DNA from: Croceivirga sp.
GTDB taxonomy: Bacteria; Bacteroidota; Bacteroidia; Flavobacteriales; Flavobacteriaceae
Direction: 5' to 3'
Length of the DNA stretch: 64,000 nucleotides
Assembly: GCA_028284285.1 (NCBI GenBank)
Contig: JANQSA010000064.1
Span: 59,356-123,355, forward strand
A program made the translations under genes and the position numbers. Position 1 is the first letter of the stretch. Every line of letters begins with the position of its first letter. Positions 9,811-19,279 of this stretch are shown one piece after another. The notes beneath the pieces are model-generated. The model made no database searches. It worked only from the letters and a program-made list of their open reading frames with translations, and was not told the origin of the DNA.

Positions 9811-9825
9811 GTTTTTTCTATTATT

Positions 9826-10944
9826 TCATGAACCATTTCCGGTTGATTCTTCTGTTTGTAACGATATTCCTCTGTTTTTTAAGTCCTCAAATAAACGATG
9901 TGCATCAATCACCTGCCCCATCAGGTACAAACCGGGTCTTGAAATAGATCCATCAAAGTATTGATCCAATAGGGCCAGTAGGGCAAAGGCCGTCAATTCA
10001 AAACTGTCATCGGATTTCAGCCGCAGTGTAATTTTTCCGGGCTTTCCTTTTTTGGATCCGTTGGCTACTAGAACGAGTTCCACTTTTGGATCACGTTTGT
10101 TCTTTTGCCGAACTCTTCCGAAGAACAGTTGGCTACTGATATTCAGGCTTAATTTTTTATTGAACCGGCCTAATACAAAAGCGAGTGGAAAGACAAAATT
10201 ATCAATATAGCTATCAAACCCAGAGGCGTACACACCGCAATGGCGCAATCCCAGTTCCTTTTCAACCCCATGAATTTCCCGCATTTGTACCGGGTAACAA
10301 ACTCTTTTTCCAAAGTGTGCTGAGAACTTAAATGGTAATGCACTTTTGTGATCCACCTTTTTCCAACATCCATTTTCAAGGATTTGGGCGTTTGGTGTGA
10401 TCACTTCGTAGAGGATTTCCTTGATGGCTTCCGGTTGTTCAAAGACCCCCTCCATAGCCATAAATACCCGGGCTTCATCACAATTGTCAAAATAGGAACC
10501 GGCCCTTTTTATCATTGGGGCGATTAACCCGGGATGAAAGCCGCATTGCGTTAGGAATATTCGGTTGTTCTTCTTAATGGTGTTTTCATACTTTCTCAGG
10601 ACATCCACAACATCGCCGCGTATCAGAATATCCAACAGGTCGATATTGCTTTCCAAAGCGACCTCAGCAATTCCTTCCATATGGTCGGGCAGGGTTGCAG
10701 TTACAATAGCCAAATCCACCTGTTTAAAATTCTCCAACAGTGAATTCTTATCGGTGGCGTCCAAATAGGCCTCCCGGATGTCAGCATGCGGAAATTGAGA
10801 GGCGATTTCATTTTTTAAGGCCCTTCCTTTTTGGATATTGGGTCCGCCAATGATCACGCTGTAATTGGAATACCTTGCCAAACACTTCGCCAATGCTTTA
10901 CCTACCCCGCCATATCCACCAACTACCAAAACCCTAGCTGCCAT
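9826..10944 (-). CDS. Saccharopine-dehydrogenase-like NAD(P)-binding protein
   Basis: 372 residues. The N-terminus has a Rossmann fold with the dinucleotide loop VLVVGGYGGVGKALA, then IIGGPNIQKGRAL where the ribose or 2'-phosphate is bound. The segment LAIVTATLPDHM and FLTQCGFHPGLIAP is typical of the saccharopine dehydrogenase-like superfamily (COG1748/COG3268). Such proteins are often annotated as trans-acting enoyl reductases or saccharopine dehydrogenases, but most lack a tested reaction. The following gene is an alpha/beta hydrolase 15 nt downstream, suggesting a small two-step lipid or acyl pathway; this is inference. It is divergent from the decayed AraC gene. Confidence 0.85.
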   Translation of the reverse strand: MAARVLVVGGYGGVGKALAKCLARYSNYSVIIGGPNIQKGRALKNEIASQFPHADIREAYLDATDKNSLLENFKQVDLAIVTATLPDHMEGIAEVALESNIDLLDILIRGDVVDVLRKYENTIKKNNRIFLTQCGFHPGLIAPMIKRAGSYFDNCDEARVFMAMEGVFEQPEAIKEILYEVITPNAQILENGCWKKVDHKSALPFKFSAHFGKRVCYPVQMREIHGVEKELGLRHCGVYASGFDSYIDNFVFPLAFVLGRFNKKLSLNISSQLFFGRVRQKNKRDPKVELVLVANGSKKGKPGKITLRLKSDDSFELTAFALLALLDQYFDGSISRPGLYLMGQVIDAHRLFEDLKNRGISLQTEESTGNGS

Positions 10945-11205
10945 TTCGTACTTCTAAATTGGTATATAATTGTTGGAATGTACTACATGGGGTATTGTCA
11001 AAACCGTTTTAGGATTTGATTTCAGATGTAATTTCCAGCTAACGGTTTTCATTATCTAAGGATAACTACTACAAAAATAGCGTAGTATTTGTTTTCCAAA
11101 ACTTCATTTTTGCAGGTTAACAAGTGGAAAAATGCATCCGGTAGCGACAGTTGTTTCAAATGCATGGATTATTGATATCTTTAGGATTCATAAAGAACAA
11201 AACGA

Positions 11206-11420
11206 ATGCTTTTACCGCCCGATCAATTTTTGGGATCTGAAGATGCGCACCGCACTATTAAGCGTAAGGATTGCACTGTGGTGGAAAGCTGTTTCTATGA
11301 GGAGCGCTTGCGGAACATGAGATCATCTATATGTTATCAGGAAAAATAAGCATCATCGCATCGAAACGGAAAGTAGAATTGACTAAGGGGGAGTTTGTGC
11401 CTGTCAAAAAATTGTTGTGA
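11206..11420 (+). pseudogene. Decayed AraC-family regulator, N-terminal cupin fragment
   Basis: Two adjoining frames together read like the sensor domain of an AraC regulator. Frame one from ATG 11206 gives MLLPPDQFLGS, IKRKDC and VESCFYEERLR; after about 11313 the sense continues in another frame as EHEIIYMLSGKISIIASKRK then KGEFVPVKK and a stop at 11418-11420. Loss of a single G near 11312 would explain the shift. The DNA-binding half is missing altogether, because a different gene starts about 100 bp on. The flanking stretches 10945-11205 and 11421-11516 hold nothing I can name. Confidence 0.6.
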
Positions 11421-11516
11421 TTTTTCTGGTCAGGGTGTAACCCTTTAAAGAATCTGTTGTCTACAGGGCAAATGCTACCTTTGGAAGCATGTACACCCTT
11501 TAATTCCGGAAAAACC

Positions 11517-13223
11517 ATGAAATGTATTCCAATTCTTTCAGCTTGCCTGATCTATGGCTGCTCTTTTCTTTCCCTGGCACAAACCACCAATGTTATACTC
11601 TCTGGCAGGGATGACACTCATAGCTTATCGCAGTTCACATTACAAGGCGATCAGATCAAGGTGCGGAATGACGGCACTTTTGACCACCCCCTTTTTTTGG
11701 ACGTCCCTTCTTTTGTAAACCTGGAAAAGAAGGGCCAAAATTTTGAATTGTTTTTACAGCCCGGAGACAGTTTACATATCTTCTTTAACGGAGAGGGGGT
11801 ACGGTTTGAAGGCAAGGGTGCCGAAACCAATACGTTTTTGGTACATCACAAAAAGCTGGCACAGGATAACAGTAAGTATCTGGATACAAAAAATGCTTTG
11901 GTATTCACACAAACACCAGAGGTTTTTACCACCACCATCGATTCGTTAGAAAACCTGGAAACCGCGTTGTTCCAGGAATTTTTTGGGAATAATACGTCTG
12001 TCAACGAACATTTTGTACAGCGGATCAAAACGGATATCACTTTTAGAAACCGAAGATATCGGTTGCTCTACCCGCAAAACTATCACCGCCATCATGAATA
12101 CAAGACCCTTGCTCCGGTAAAATCTACATACTTGGAAGACCTTATGCAGGGAAGCTTCGATGATCCTGAATTCACTACATCCCCGCATTTTATGCGATGT
12201 GTTAACTTCTATCTTGATTTGTTGGCCACCGGGCCGTATAAGATGCAACATCCGGATCATGCACCGTTAGAGAGAATAAATGCCCGGTACGATGCTATTA
12301 TCAATCTCAATGCGGAAAAAGCGGTTCAGGATGCCCTTATTAAGGAACACTTTAATCAACATATTTGGACCTATAGGGTAGAGGCCTTAGCCTCTGCTTA
12401 TGATCGCGCAAAATCGGATGTAAAGGACTCCGCTGTGTTCAATGAGATCAAAAGTTTTATGGATATGGGTCATAACCGACGAAGCGATGCGGATACTATC
12501 CTGTTATATAGAACTACATCGGAAGCAAAACTTTATGCCCATATTTTCTTCCCAGAGGATCAAGGTACCCTTAGGCCTGCCCATTTGTTTTTTCACGGAG
12601 GAGGATGGGCCATGGGAATGCCGGAGTGGTCTTACGGTGCCTGTAAGGAAGCTGCGGAAGAAGGAAGAGTCGGTATCGCTTTTGACTACAGGCTACGGAG
12701 TATTCACGGTGCTACTATCCAGGATGCGGTTGTCGACGCTTTGACAGCGGTAGCTTGGATCCGGGAAAATGCGGGACAGTTGGGGATCGATCCTAATAAA
12801 ATCCTGGTTGAGGGCTTTTCCGCCGGGGGGCATTTGGCCTTAGCTACTGCTATGATAGATCAAACCAGCTTTGGAATTCCTGAGCAGTACAGTGCCCGAC
12901 CAGATGCTATTATACTAGGCTCAACCCCTTATGATGTAACGCACAGGGATGTGTACGATATAGACTATGACGCCAAAAAGATTTCTCCCTTATTTCTGGT
13001 CAAAGAAGGATTACCCCCCATATTGGCGTTTCATGGGGAAAGTGATACCATGGTAAAATTTACAGAATTTGAAGCCTTTTGGAGCAAAATGGAAGAGACC
13101 TCGAATACTTTTCAATATCGATCATTTCCGAATGCAAGGCATTTTTATAGTGGTGGTGCGCCAGGGGATAGGGCCGTACGAGAAAAGATGCGCAATGATT
13201 TTTTAAGTCAAAATGGCTTCTAA
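11517..13223 (+). CDS. Secreted alpha/beta-hydrolase (BD-FAE / HSL-type esterase) with N-terminal extension
   Basis: I start at ATG 11517 because it begins a clear signal peptide (MKCIPILSACLIYGCSFLSLAQ, 22 residues with cleavage after Ala-Gln); the open frame extends 20 codons further up to a TTG without support. Of 568 residues, about 25-320 form a region of unknown function, and the C-terminal part is an esterase of the HSL / BD-FAE kind: the oxyanion motif FFHGGGWAMG, the nucleophile elbow EGFSAGGHLA, the acid in HGESDTMVKF and the His in NARHFYSGG. It is expected in the periplasm or at the cell surface, acting on acyl or carbohydrate esters. It converges on the DUF1028 gene. Confidence 0.88.
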   Translation: MKCIPILSACLIYGCSFLSLAQTTNVILSGRDDTHSLSQFTLQGDQIKVRNDGTFDHPLFLDVPSFVNLEKKGQNFELFLQPGDSLHIFFNGEGVRFEGKGAETNTFLVHHKKLAQDNSKYLDTKNALVFTQTPEVFTTTIDSLENLETALFQEFFGNNTSVNEHFVQRIKTDITFRNRRYRLLYPQNYHRHHEYKTLAPVKSTYLEDLMQGSFDDPEFTTSPHFMRCVNFYLDLLATGPYKMQHPDHAPLERINARYDAIINLNAEKAVQDALIKEHFNQHIWTYRVEALASAYDRAKSDVKDSAVFNEIKSFMDMGHNRRSDADTILLYRTTSEAKLYAHIFFPEDQGTLRPAHLFFHGGGWAMGMPEWSYGACKEAAEEGRVGIAFDYRLRSIHGATIQDAVVDALTAVAWIRENAGQLGIDPNKILVEGFSAGGHLALATAMIDQTSFGIPEQYSARPDAIILGSTPYDVTHRDVYDIDYDAKKISPLFLVKEGLPPILAFHGESDTMVKFTEFEAFWSKMEETSNTFQYRSFPNARHFYSGGAPGDRAVREKMRNDFLSQNGF

Positions 13224-13267
13224 GCCCTTAAAGCCAAGCCTGTGTTAAAAAAAATAAGCGCACTGGA

Positions 13268-13981
13268 CTATTCTTCTTCTTTTTTCATCCACCGTTCAAA
13301 TTGGTTGTTTAACAGCGCTACTGCCGGTTTCCCTCCTTTATCCAACCCCTGGATGGCTAGTTTGAGAATCGCATCGTCTTCCGGGCCATAGATCATTAAG
13401 AAAGCGGATCGCGCATATTGATCGCCACATCGGCTGTCCCCTCCCGCTTGTTCTCCTGCTCTAAGGGCAAGCATTAGTCGTTCAGCCAATGATTTATCAC
13501 GATTGGCTTGAAAAGCACGATAAGCTGCTGAGACTACCACTTCACCTACCAAAATATTACCCATTACCGCAAAGTCTTCACCAATTTGTTCTCCGCTCCA
13601 TGCGTTGATCTCTTTTCCGGAATACACCAAAGGTTTGGTATTGGTGTCTAACACAACAACGCCGTACTGTTGATTTTCCGGATCAAATCGATCATCACGC
13701 ATGGCATTGAGAATCTCTAGTATATCGGCGTTTTCGGACATGAGATCTACACCTCGCATACGGGCGAAATAGCTGCTTTGTGCCTGCACAACAATGGCGC
13801 CCCTCCCGGGAACAATGGAGGCAATACCGGAAACGTCAAAGGTACATGAGGCGCCTGCGATACCGATCTCTCCGGTAGTTCGGTCTACAGCAATGATAGA
13901 CCAGGTGGCAAAGCTTTGTGTACAACTTAATATACAGATCAGGATCCATAAACGACCCGCTTTTTTGATGTGTTCTTTCAT
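13268..13981 (-). CDS. Secreted DUF1028 family protein
   Basis: 237 residues with an N-terminal signal peptide (basic MKEHIKKAGR, then a hydrophobic core, ending near SFA). The mature part matches DUF1028: WSIIAVDRTTGEIGIAGAS at its start and AGEQAGGDSRCGDQYARSA near the C-terminal third. The fold of this family resembles Ntn hydrolases, with a residue near the mature N-terminus as possible nucleophile, but its reaction is not established. It is a single gene flanked by a 44-nt convergent gap and a 138-nt upstream gap. Confidence 0.85.
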   Translation of the reverse strand: MKEHIKKAGRLWILICILSCTQSFATWSIIAVDRTTGEIGIAGASCTFDVSGIASIVPGRGAIVVQAQSSYFARMRGVDLMSENADILEILNAMRDDRFDPENQQYGVVVLDTNTKPLVYSGKEINAWSGEQIGEDFAVMGNILVGEVVVSAAYRAFQANRDKSLAERLMLALRAGEQAGGDSRCGDQYARSAFLMIYGPEDDAILKLAIQGLDKGGKPAVALLNNQFERWMKKEEE

Positions 13982-14119
13982 AATTGCATTGTGGTTTCGT
14001 TTTCTTTTAAGGACAACGCAAATGGGAAATCGTTACATCATGAGGTAGTTTTTTAGCTATTCAAAACCCGGATTGCCCCGATTTGAATTCCGCAGGGGGT
14101 TAGCCCCGTGCTCTTTCTA

Positions 14120-14566
14120 TTAACTGTTTTGTAATTTTTCTAAGATAGTACGATCGATAGAAAGCCTTCCCCCTCCGGAGATCGCTAAGGCCGCGCAAAT
14201 CGCTAATACGAGCAAATGATATTCATACCCTTCCTGACCCGCCTCTAATTGCCCGGCCCAGTTCATTTGGAACCCAAACCGGGCATGTACCATGATAATG
14301 ATACCAACAAAAAGACCAAACAGTAATAGGGCGTTAATGCGAGTGGCAAAACCTACAATAAGCGATATGCAACATACCGTTTCAATAAAAACAGTAGCCC
14401 AGCCCAGGATAGCAGGTACACCCATGCCATTCGTTACAAAATCCATGAAATAGTCAAAACCAGGGCCTATTTTGTCCAAACCATGAATGAATACGATACC
14501 TCCTAAAGTTACTCTTAGTAAAAGGGAGGCCAGATTATTGTCTGTGGTAAAGATCATTTGTCTCAT
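14120..14566 (-). CDS. DoxX family membrane protein
   Basis: 148 residues with four hydrophobic helices: LASLLLRVTLGGIVFIHGLD, a second around ILGWATVFIETVCC, a third around NALLLFGLFVGIIIMVH and a fourth around HLLVLAICAALAI. The first helix motif with LR, G and HG is the DoxX hallmark. The protein sits in the inner membrane; family members are linked to thiol or redox stress in other bacteria, but a role here is inferred only. It follows the outer-membrane protein gene by 23 nt on the same strand and may be in one transcript with it and the AraC gene. Confidence 0.88.
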   Translation of the reverse strand: MRQMIFTTDNNLASLLLRVTLGGIVFIHGLDKIGPGFDYFMDFVTNGMGVPAILGWATVFIETVCCISLIVGFATRINALLLFGLFVGIIIMVHARFGFQMNWAGQLEAGQEGYEYHLLVLAICAALAISGGGRLSIDRTILEKLQNS

Positions 14567-14589
14567 TTGTTATATGTTTTAGTTTGAAG

Positions 14590-15216
14590 TCATTGGAGTT
14601 CCATGCGAAGGAATATCCCGGGTTCCGTATCAAAAACCCAATCTTTTCCTATCTGGGTAGTATTTATGGCTAATCCTCCCTGTAAAAAACCAAAGTCCAA
14701 GCCTATTCTCAGGCGTTGAAAACTAAAGTCGTGACCGTCACTGTTAAAATTCATGGCATTTTGAAATTGGGTAAACAGCTTGAGTTTCTCGTTAAGCTTT
14801 GGGCGGTACTGTAGTAGCGTATACCACTCAAAAAAAGGATGGTTCCGTATTTCCGAGGTGAAATTTGTGGTAATGAAAAATACCGGTGTATACTTCGCAT
14901 ACTGAACCCCGGCCAGACCGGATACCCGGTTTTGCAAAAAGCGGGCACCTAAAACCGGACCAAAACCTTTGGCAACGTCATATCCCGCGATGGTATAGGA
15001 CATGTACTGTGTGGTCTCCAAATCGTAATTATGGATTGCCTCGTTAATGCTGAAGAAATTGAACTTTGGATTAACCTCCAGGGTTTTAAACCACCAGGCC
15101 TCTAAGATCAGGTTATCATCACTGCTGAACACCTCCATGGTGGTCTGTGTAAAACATGTTTTAGCGAAAAGTAAAAATCCACATATCCCGAAAAAGCTTC
15201 TGGTTGTTCCCAACAT
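14590..15216 (-). CDS. Putative outer-membrane beta-barrel protein, unknown function
   Basis: 208 residues. The N-terminal 24 residues form a signal peptide (GICGFLLFAKTCFTQ). The remainder alternates hydrophobic and polar residues with many aromatics, as in small barrels: for example FEWYTLLQYRPKLNEKLKLF, NFNSDGHDFSFQRLRIGLDF and GGLAINTTQIG. No family is recognised with confidence; it may be related to the porin-like or DUF2490-like barrels. It lies between an AraC regulator (57 nt upstream) and DoxX (23 nt downstream), so control by that regulator is plausible. Confidence 0.7.
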   Translation of the reverse strand: MLGTTRSFFGICGFLLFAKTCFTQTTMEVFSSDDNLILEAWWFKTLEVNPKFNFFSINEAIHNYDLETTQYMSYTIAGYDVAKGFGPVLGARFLQNRVSGLAGVQYAKYTPVFFITTNFTSEIRNHPFFEWYTLLQYRPKLNEKLKLFTQFQNAMNFNSDGHDFSFQRLRIGLDFGFLQGGLAINTTQIGKDWVFDTEPGIFLRMELQ

Positions 15217-15273
15217 AGTTTTTCAAACTGTTTTGTACGGGCACAAAGCTAAACGCCTTGAAAAGCTTTCTTT

Positions 15274-16191
15274 TTATTGTTTTTTAGGTAAAAATGGTAA
15301 AATATCAGGATTTCTTCGAAACTTATGAGGAGTAGTACCCACAGCCTTTTTAAAATACTTTACAAAATTGGAAGGTTCGTCAAAGCCGAGTTCCTCCGCG
15401 ACTATGGCGATGGTTTTATTGGTCTGAGTAAGCAGCGATTTCGCTTGTAGGATCACATACTCTTGAATTATGGCATGGGGTGTTCTTTGGGTAGCCGACT
15501 TAACTGCTTCTGAAAGATAAGCACTACTTAAGTGGAGTTGTGCCGCATAATCACTTGTTTTAAGCTTGTAATTGGTACGTGTCTTTACCACATTTTCAAA
15601 AAGAAAAGTGATTTCTTCAGCCCTGCTTGTAAACCCGCTTGAGGTGGATTTATGGCCATAAAACATTTTGATCTTTTCAAGGAGAATAGTGAGGTAGGAG
15701 CGTAGTACGAGTTCATTAGGTAATGGGTTGTTTTGAAACTCATGCAGCAGGTGCTGCATGATACTTATAATGACCTCTCGTTGTTCCGGGGTAAGAAAGA
15801 CCACAGGGTTCGCATGTAAATTGAAAAAGGGATAGCGGCTGTGGAATGTAATTTGGTTAAGGTGTTCGCCAAGTAATTCATATTTAAAGAAGATCATAAA
15901 TCCCAAAGAATCCGCTTTGAATGTATTTACCTTCCAGGAGGACAACTGAAAAGGGGAAACAAATGAAATAACATCGTCAATAGGCTTAAAATCGGTGTTC
16001 CCTATTTTAATATCTACATCATGGCCGGAGCCATAGGTCAGTTCGAAGAAGTCGTGTTTATAAGGACCCAAAGCCATAGGCTTATCTCCAAAATGATCCT
16101 CAATACGGTAAATAAAAAAGTTGGGTGTTACCACCTTTTCTTCAATCCCCATATCTGCCAGTAAGGTCGCTATTTCACGGTATAATCGCAT
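15274..16191 (-). CDS. AraC-family transcriptional regulator
   Basis: 305 residues. Residues 1-190 form a cupin-type sensor region; the last 100 residues contain two helix-turn-helix motifs, the first around LHLSSAYLSEAVKSATQRTP and the second in IAIVAEELGFDEPSNFVKYF followed by KKAVGTTPHKFRR, the AraC signature. It is expected to bind DNA in the cytoplasm, probably in front of its own or neighbouring genes (outer-membrane protein and DoxX downstream on the same strand). The effector is unknown. An unrelated AraC fragment lies at 11206, so this is the only intact copy nearby. Confidence 0.92.
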   Translation of the reverse strand: MRLYREIATLLADMGIEEKVVTPNFFIYRIEDHFGDKPMALGPYKHDFFELTYGSGHDVDIKIGNTDFKPIDDVISFVSPFQLSSWKVNTFKADSLGFMIFFKYELLGEHLNQITFHSRYPFFNLHANPVVFLTPEQREVIISIMQHLLHEFQNNPLPNELVLRSYLTILLEKIKMFYGHKSTSSGFTSRAEEITFLFENVVKTRTNYKLKTSDYAAQLHLSSAYLSEAVKSATQRTPHAIIQEYVILQAKSLLTQTNKTIAIVAEELGFDEPSNFVKYFKKAVGTTPHKFRRNPDILPFLPKKQ

Positions 16192-16299
16192 GACTTCGTG
16201 GTATACATCTACGCGCTTATTTTCTTGAATCGCTTACGGCCTTTTTGAGAGCAATACCTGGAAAAAAAGCCCTCCTGGAAGCATAGTGAATGCTAGGTT

Positions 16300-16557
16300 T
16301 TACTCCTTCAAATCGTGTTGGTCCAAAAAAGCATCTATTTCTTTGATCGAGGGATTCTTTAGAAAATCCTTCCCATAGGTTACCGTGGGAAACTTTAACT
16401 GTCCGTCATACAGGGCTCTAACTTCCTTATCCGCTTCGGGCTGGGTTTCCACGTTATAGTCTTCAAATTCTATCCATTCGGATTGTAAATAGTTTCGAAG
16501 ATTAGCCGATTTGGGACACCAGTTCGTACCGTACAATTTCAATTTTTTTTCAGCCAT
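16300..16557 (-). CDS. Glutaredoxin-like protein, single active-site cysteine
   Basis: 85 residues, the length of one thioredoxin-fold domain. The active-site motif is Cys14-Pro-Lys-Ser17, so the second cysteine of the usual CPxC is a Ser, as in monothiol glutaredoxins and some mycoredoxin or NrdH relatives. The cis-proline region is FPTVTYG. It would reduce mixed disulfides or handle thiols. Its start overlaps the end of the antiporter gene by 8 nt, which suggests coupled translation and perhaps redox control of the transporter, a link known for glutathione-gated Kef systems; this is inference. Confidence 0.85.
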   Translation of the reverse strand: MAEKKLKLYGTNWCPKSANLRNYLQSEWIEFEDYNVETQPEADKEVRALYDGQLKFPTVTYGKDFLKNPSIKEIDAFLDQHDLKE

Positions 16558-17740
16558 GGGTTTTCATTCCAAATAGTTTTGCAAAGGTAGGTTGAATTCG
16601 TTCTGCCTGGCTAACAATAAAAGGAGTTACCGACATGAGCAGGATAGACACTGCCAGGAAGATCTGATAATTGTTTTGGCTGATAAGATCGTACTTCAGG
16701 CCACTTTGTGCCAAAACAAAGGAGAACTCCCCAATCTGGGCGATGGAAAAGCCCACCGCCAGAGCCGTTTTCCAATCTAATTTCATCACCTTAACGGCCA
16801 GTATTCCTGCAATGGCTTTCACAACCAGGGTAAAGAAAAACCAGAAGACAATCCATCCGAAATCTGTTGTGAAGATGTTGTAGTCCAATAACATACCCAT
16901 AGAGATAAAGAAAAAGCTCATGAATACGTACCGGAAAGGAAGAAAACAGGAGATCGCCATCCTATGGTATTCCGTTTCCGCAATGATCAGACCCGCGATA
17001 AAAGCTCCCAGGGCCAGGGATAGACCTAATTCTTCCGTCAATAGGGCGATGCCGGTAACAAGAAAGACCAATGCGATCAAAAAGACTTCCTGACTTTGCA
17101 CTTTCATCACCGTCTTTAAGAAAAAAGGGATGACAAAGCGTGCCAGTAAATAGGCAATACCCCCCATAACAACCAGTTTTCCTAACAGCCAAAGCAACGC
17201 TTCCAAGGGACTGCTATCACCTGCCCCGGCCAGGATAGGCGTAAAGAGCATTAGGGGAACGATCATAATATCCTGGAACAACAACACCGCAAGAATGAAT
17301 TTACCATGAGGTGTGGTTATCTTATTCGTATCCTGTAAGACCTTTATAACGATAGCGGTACTACTCAAGGCATATAAAAACCCCCAAAAAATACTTTCTT
17401 CTGCGGAAGGTCGCACTAATAACCAAATCAGCCCCGCGGTGAGGAGAATTGTAAAAAATACCTGCGAAGCGCCTCCTATCAACACATAGTTTTTGATGCG
17501 CTTTAAATTGCTGAAGGAGAATTCAAGTCCAACCGTAAAAAGCAACAGGATGATCCCTATTTCCGCGTACACCTCTACCTCTTCCATATCTGCGAAGTAT
17601 TTACTGGTATTCGGGCTTAACAAAACCCCGGTGATCAGATAGCCAATGATGTATCTAATTTTTAGAAACTTACAGATGACGATTACGGCTGTAGCTACTC
17701 CAAAAATGGCAAACAGGTTAAGAAGAACATGGTGTTGCAT
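16550..17740 (-). CDS. Cation:proton antiporter of the CPA2 / KefB type
   Basis: 396 residues with about 12 membrane helices. Family marks are visible: IGYLITGVLLSPN in helix 2, LLLFTVGLEFSF, LSSTAIVIKVLQD with the conserved STA-V, and LALGAFIAGLIIAETEYHR. It ends after the membrane domain, without the TrkA-N nucleotide-binding domain of full KefB or KefC. It should exchange Na+ or K+ for H+ across the inner membrane. The next gene, overlapping by 8 nt, is a glutaredoxin-like protein that may serve as a redox partner. It is divergent from the cNMP-kinase gene at a 138-nt gap. Confidence 0.93.
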   Translation of the reverse strand: MQHHVLLNLFAIFGVATAVIVICKFLKIRYIIGYLITGVLLSPNTSKYFADMEEVEVYAEIGIILLLFTVGLEFSFSNLKRIKNYVLIGGASQVFFTILLTAGLIWLLVRPSAEESIFWGFLYALSSTAIVIKVLQDTNKITTPHGKFILAVLLFQDIMIVPLMLFTPILAGAGDSSPLEALLWLLGKLVVMGGIAYLLARFVIPFFLKTVMKVQSQEVFLIALVFLVTGIALLTEELGLSLALGAFIAGLIIAETEYHRMAISCFLPFRYVFMSFFFISMGMLLDYNIFTTDFGWIVFWFFFTLVVKAIAGILAVKVMKLDWKTALAVGFSIAQIGEFSFVLAQSGLKYDLISQNNYQIFLAVSILLMSVTPFIVSQAERIQPTFAKLFGMKTHG

Positions 17741-17878
17741 GGGCTGGATTTTAGGTGGATTAAATTACGAATATTACGGGATAGGGAAAATGAAAATTTA
17801 GGCTTTCAATTGCCGTGGAGTTCGTTATCTTTCGGTAAGGAAAAAGGATGATAGTCCGGAAACAGTTTACAGGAAAAA

Positions 17879-19279
17879 ATGATAGATACTTTAAAGCAAT
17901 TTCCACAGCTTCACGACATACCTGAGGAGCAGTTAGCCTGGTTAGGCAATCATTTGGAAATCGAGGAGATTCCAAAAGGGGGATTTCTCTTTGAAAAAGG
18001 AAGTGCCATAGACAATCTTATGCTCATTTTTGAGGGGGATTTTGAGCTCTATTTCATGCAAAATAAGAACAGGAAGGCCTTTGGAAGGCTACAAACGCAT
18101 GATATTTCGGGCTTGCTGCCCTATTCCAGGGCGAAAAATGCCGGCGGTTTTGCCCGGGCCACCCGGCCTTCCAGGGTGGGAAAATTGAATAGAGGGTTAC
18201 TTCGGGAACTGATAGGGCAGTATTATGAATTAACCGAGGTGTTGGTGCACGAAATGAATAACCGGATTCGGAATATTACACAGATAGAAGTACAAAATGA
18301 AAAGCTGATCGCCCTTGGAAAATTGTCTGCCGGTTTGGCCCATGAATTAAATAACCCGGCCTCGGCCATGGTTCGTAGCGCCTCTCTGCTACAGCAACAC
18401 CTTATGGGGCTTCCTGAAGACTTTAAGAAAGTGATCAAAATTAAAGCGGATGATGAGGTCATTGATAAGATCAATCAGTTTATGTATGGAAAACTGGAGG
18501 AAAAGCCTAGTGAACTTTCCATGTTGGAAAAAAGTGAACTGGAAGATGATCTATATGATTGGTTCGCTAACTGTAGCCTGACAGATAAATATGACCTGGT
18601 GCCTCTGCTGGTGGAATATCAGTTTTCCACGGATGATCTGCTCTACGTGAAATCGCTGCTCCGGGAAGAAGATTTTAACCCCATACTAAAGTGGATTGTG
18701 CAAAACATGACCACGAATAAAACGGTAATGGATATCAAGGAAGCCTCTACACGCATAGGGACCTTGGTGCAGTCGGTGAAAACCTACTCTTACATGGATC
18801 AAAGCCTGGATTTTCAATTGGTGGACCTGCACATAGGTTTACAAAGTACATTGAATGTCCTTAACCATAAACTGGCCAAGGTGGGGCATGAGGTACTGGT
18901 GGATTTTGATGAAAAAATGCCGAAGATTTTAGGGCTCCCCGGAGAATTGAATCAGATTTGGACCAACCTTATTGATAATGCCATTGATGCCTTACCGCAA
19001 AACGGAGGAAAATTAACCATACGGACAAAGGCCTCGGAGAATTTTGTGTATGTCTATATTCAGGATAATGGGCACGGTATTTCCGAAGAACATCAAAACC
19101 GCGTTTTTGAACCCTTTTTTACCACTAAAGAGATTGGAAAAGGGACAGGTTTGGGCCTGGATATGGCACGGAAAATAGTAAAACAACACAATGGACAGAT
19201 CAAAGTGACCTCAAAACCGGGGGAGACCATATTTGAAGTCTGTTTGCCCATTGGGAACAAAACCGAAGAAAACACGTGA
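17879..19279 (+). CDS. Histidine kinase with N-terminal cyclic-nucleotide-binding domain
   Basis: 466 residues, no membrane helix, so a cytoplasmic kinase. Residues 15-115 resemble a cNMP-binding barrel (GGFLFEKGSAIDNLMLIFEG). The dimerisation helix carries the phospho-acceptor His155 in SAGLAHELNNPAS. The ATPase domain shows NQIWTNLIDNAIDALP (N box), IQDNGHGI (G1), FEPFFTTKE (F) and GTGLGLDMARKIV (G2). The stop overlaps the GTG start of the next gene (GTGA), so kinase and response regulator are made together. The kinase may read a small ligand or cell redox state; neither is shown by the sequence. Confidence 0.93.
   Translation: MIDTLKQFPQLHDIPEEQLAWLGNHLEIEEIPKGGFLFEKGSAIDNLMLIFEGDFELYFMQNKNRKAFGRLQTHDISGLLPYSRAKNAGGFARATRPSRVGKLNRGLLRELIGQYYELTEVLVHEMNNRIRNITQIEVQNEKLIALGKLSAGLAHELNNPASAMVRSASLLQQHLMGLPEDFKKVIKIKADDEVIDKINQFMYGKLEEKPSELSMLEKSELEDDLYDWFANCSLTDKYDLVPLLVEYQFSTDDLLYVKSLLREEDFNPILKWIVQNMTTNKTVMDIKEASTRIGTLVQSVKTYSYMDQSLDFQLVDLHIGLQSTLNVLNHKLAKVGHEVLVDFDEKMPKILGLPGELNQIWTNLIDNAIDALPQNGGKLTIRTKASENFVYVYIQDNGHGISEEHQNRVFEPFFTTKEIGKGTGLGLDMARKIVKQHNGQIKVTSKPGETIFEVCLPIGNKTEENT

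Noticed and set aside
11132..11320. 62-codon plus-strand frame before the secreted esterase
   Set aside because: It is the wrong frame over the AraC remnant; the meaningful similarity is in the neighbouring frames.
11457..11516. Upstream extension of the secreted esterase from a TTG
   Set aside because: The ATG at 11517 begins a proper signal peptide; the extension would bury it.
13224..13267. A-rich stretch after the secreted esterase as a terminator
   Set aside because: No stem is formed before or after the A run on either strand.
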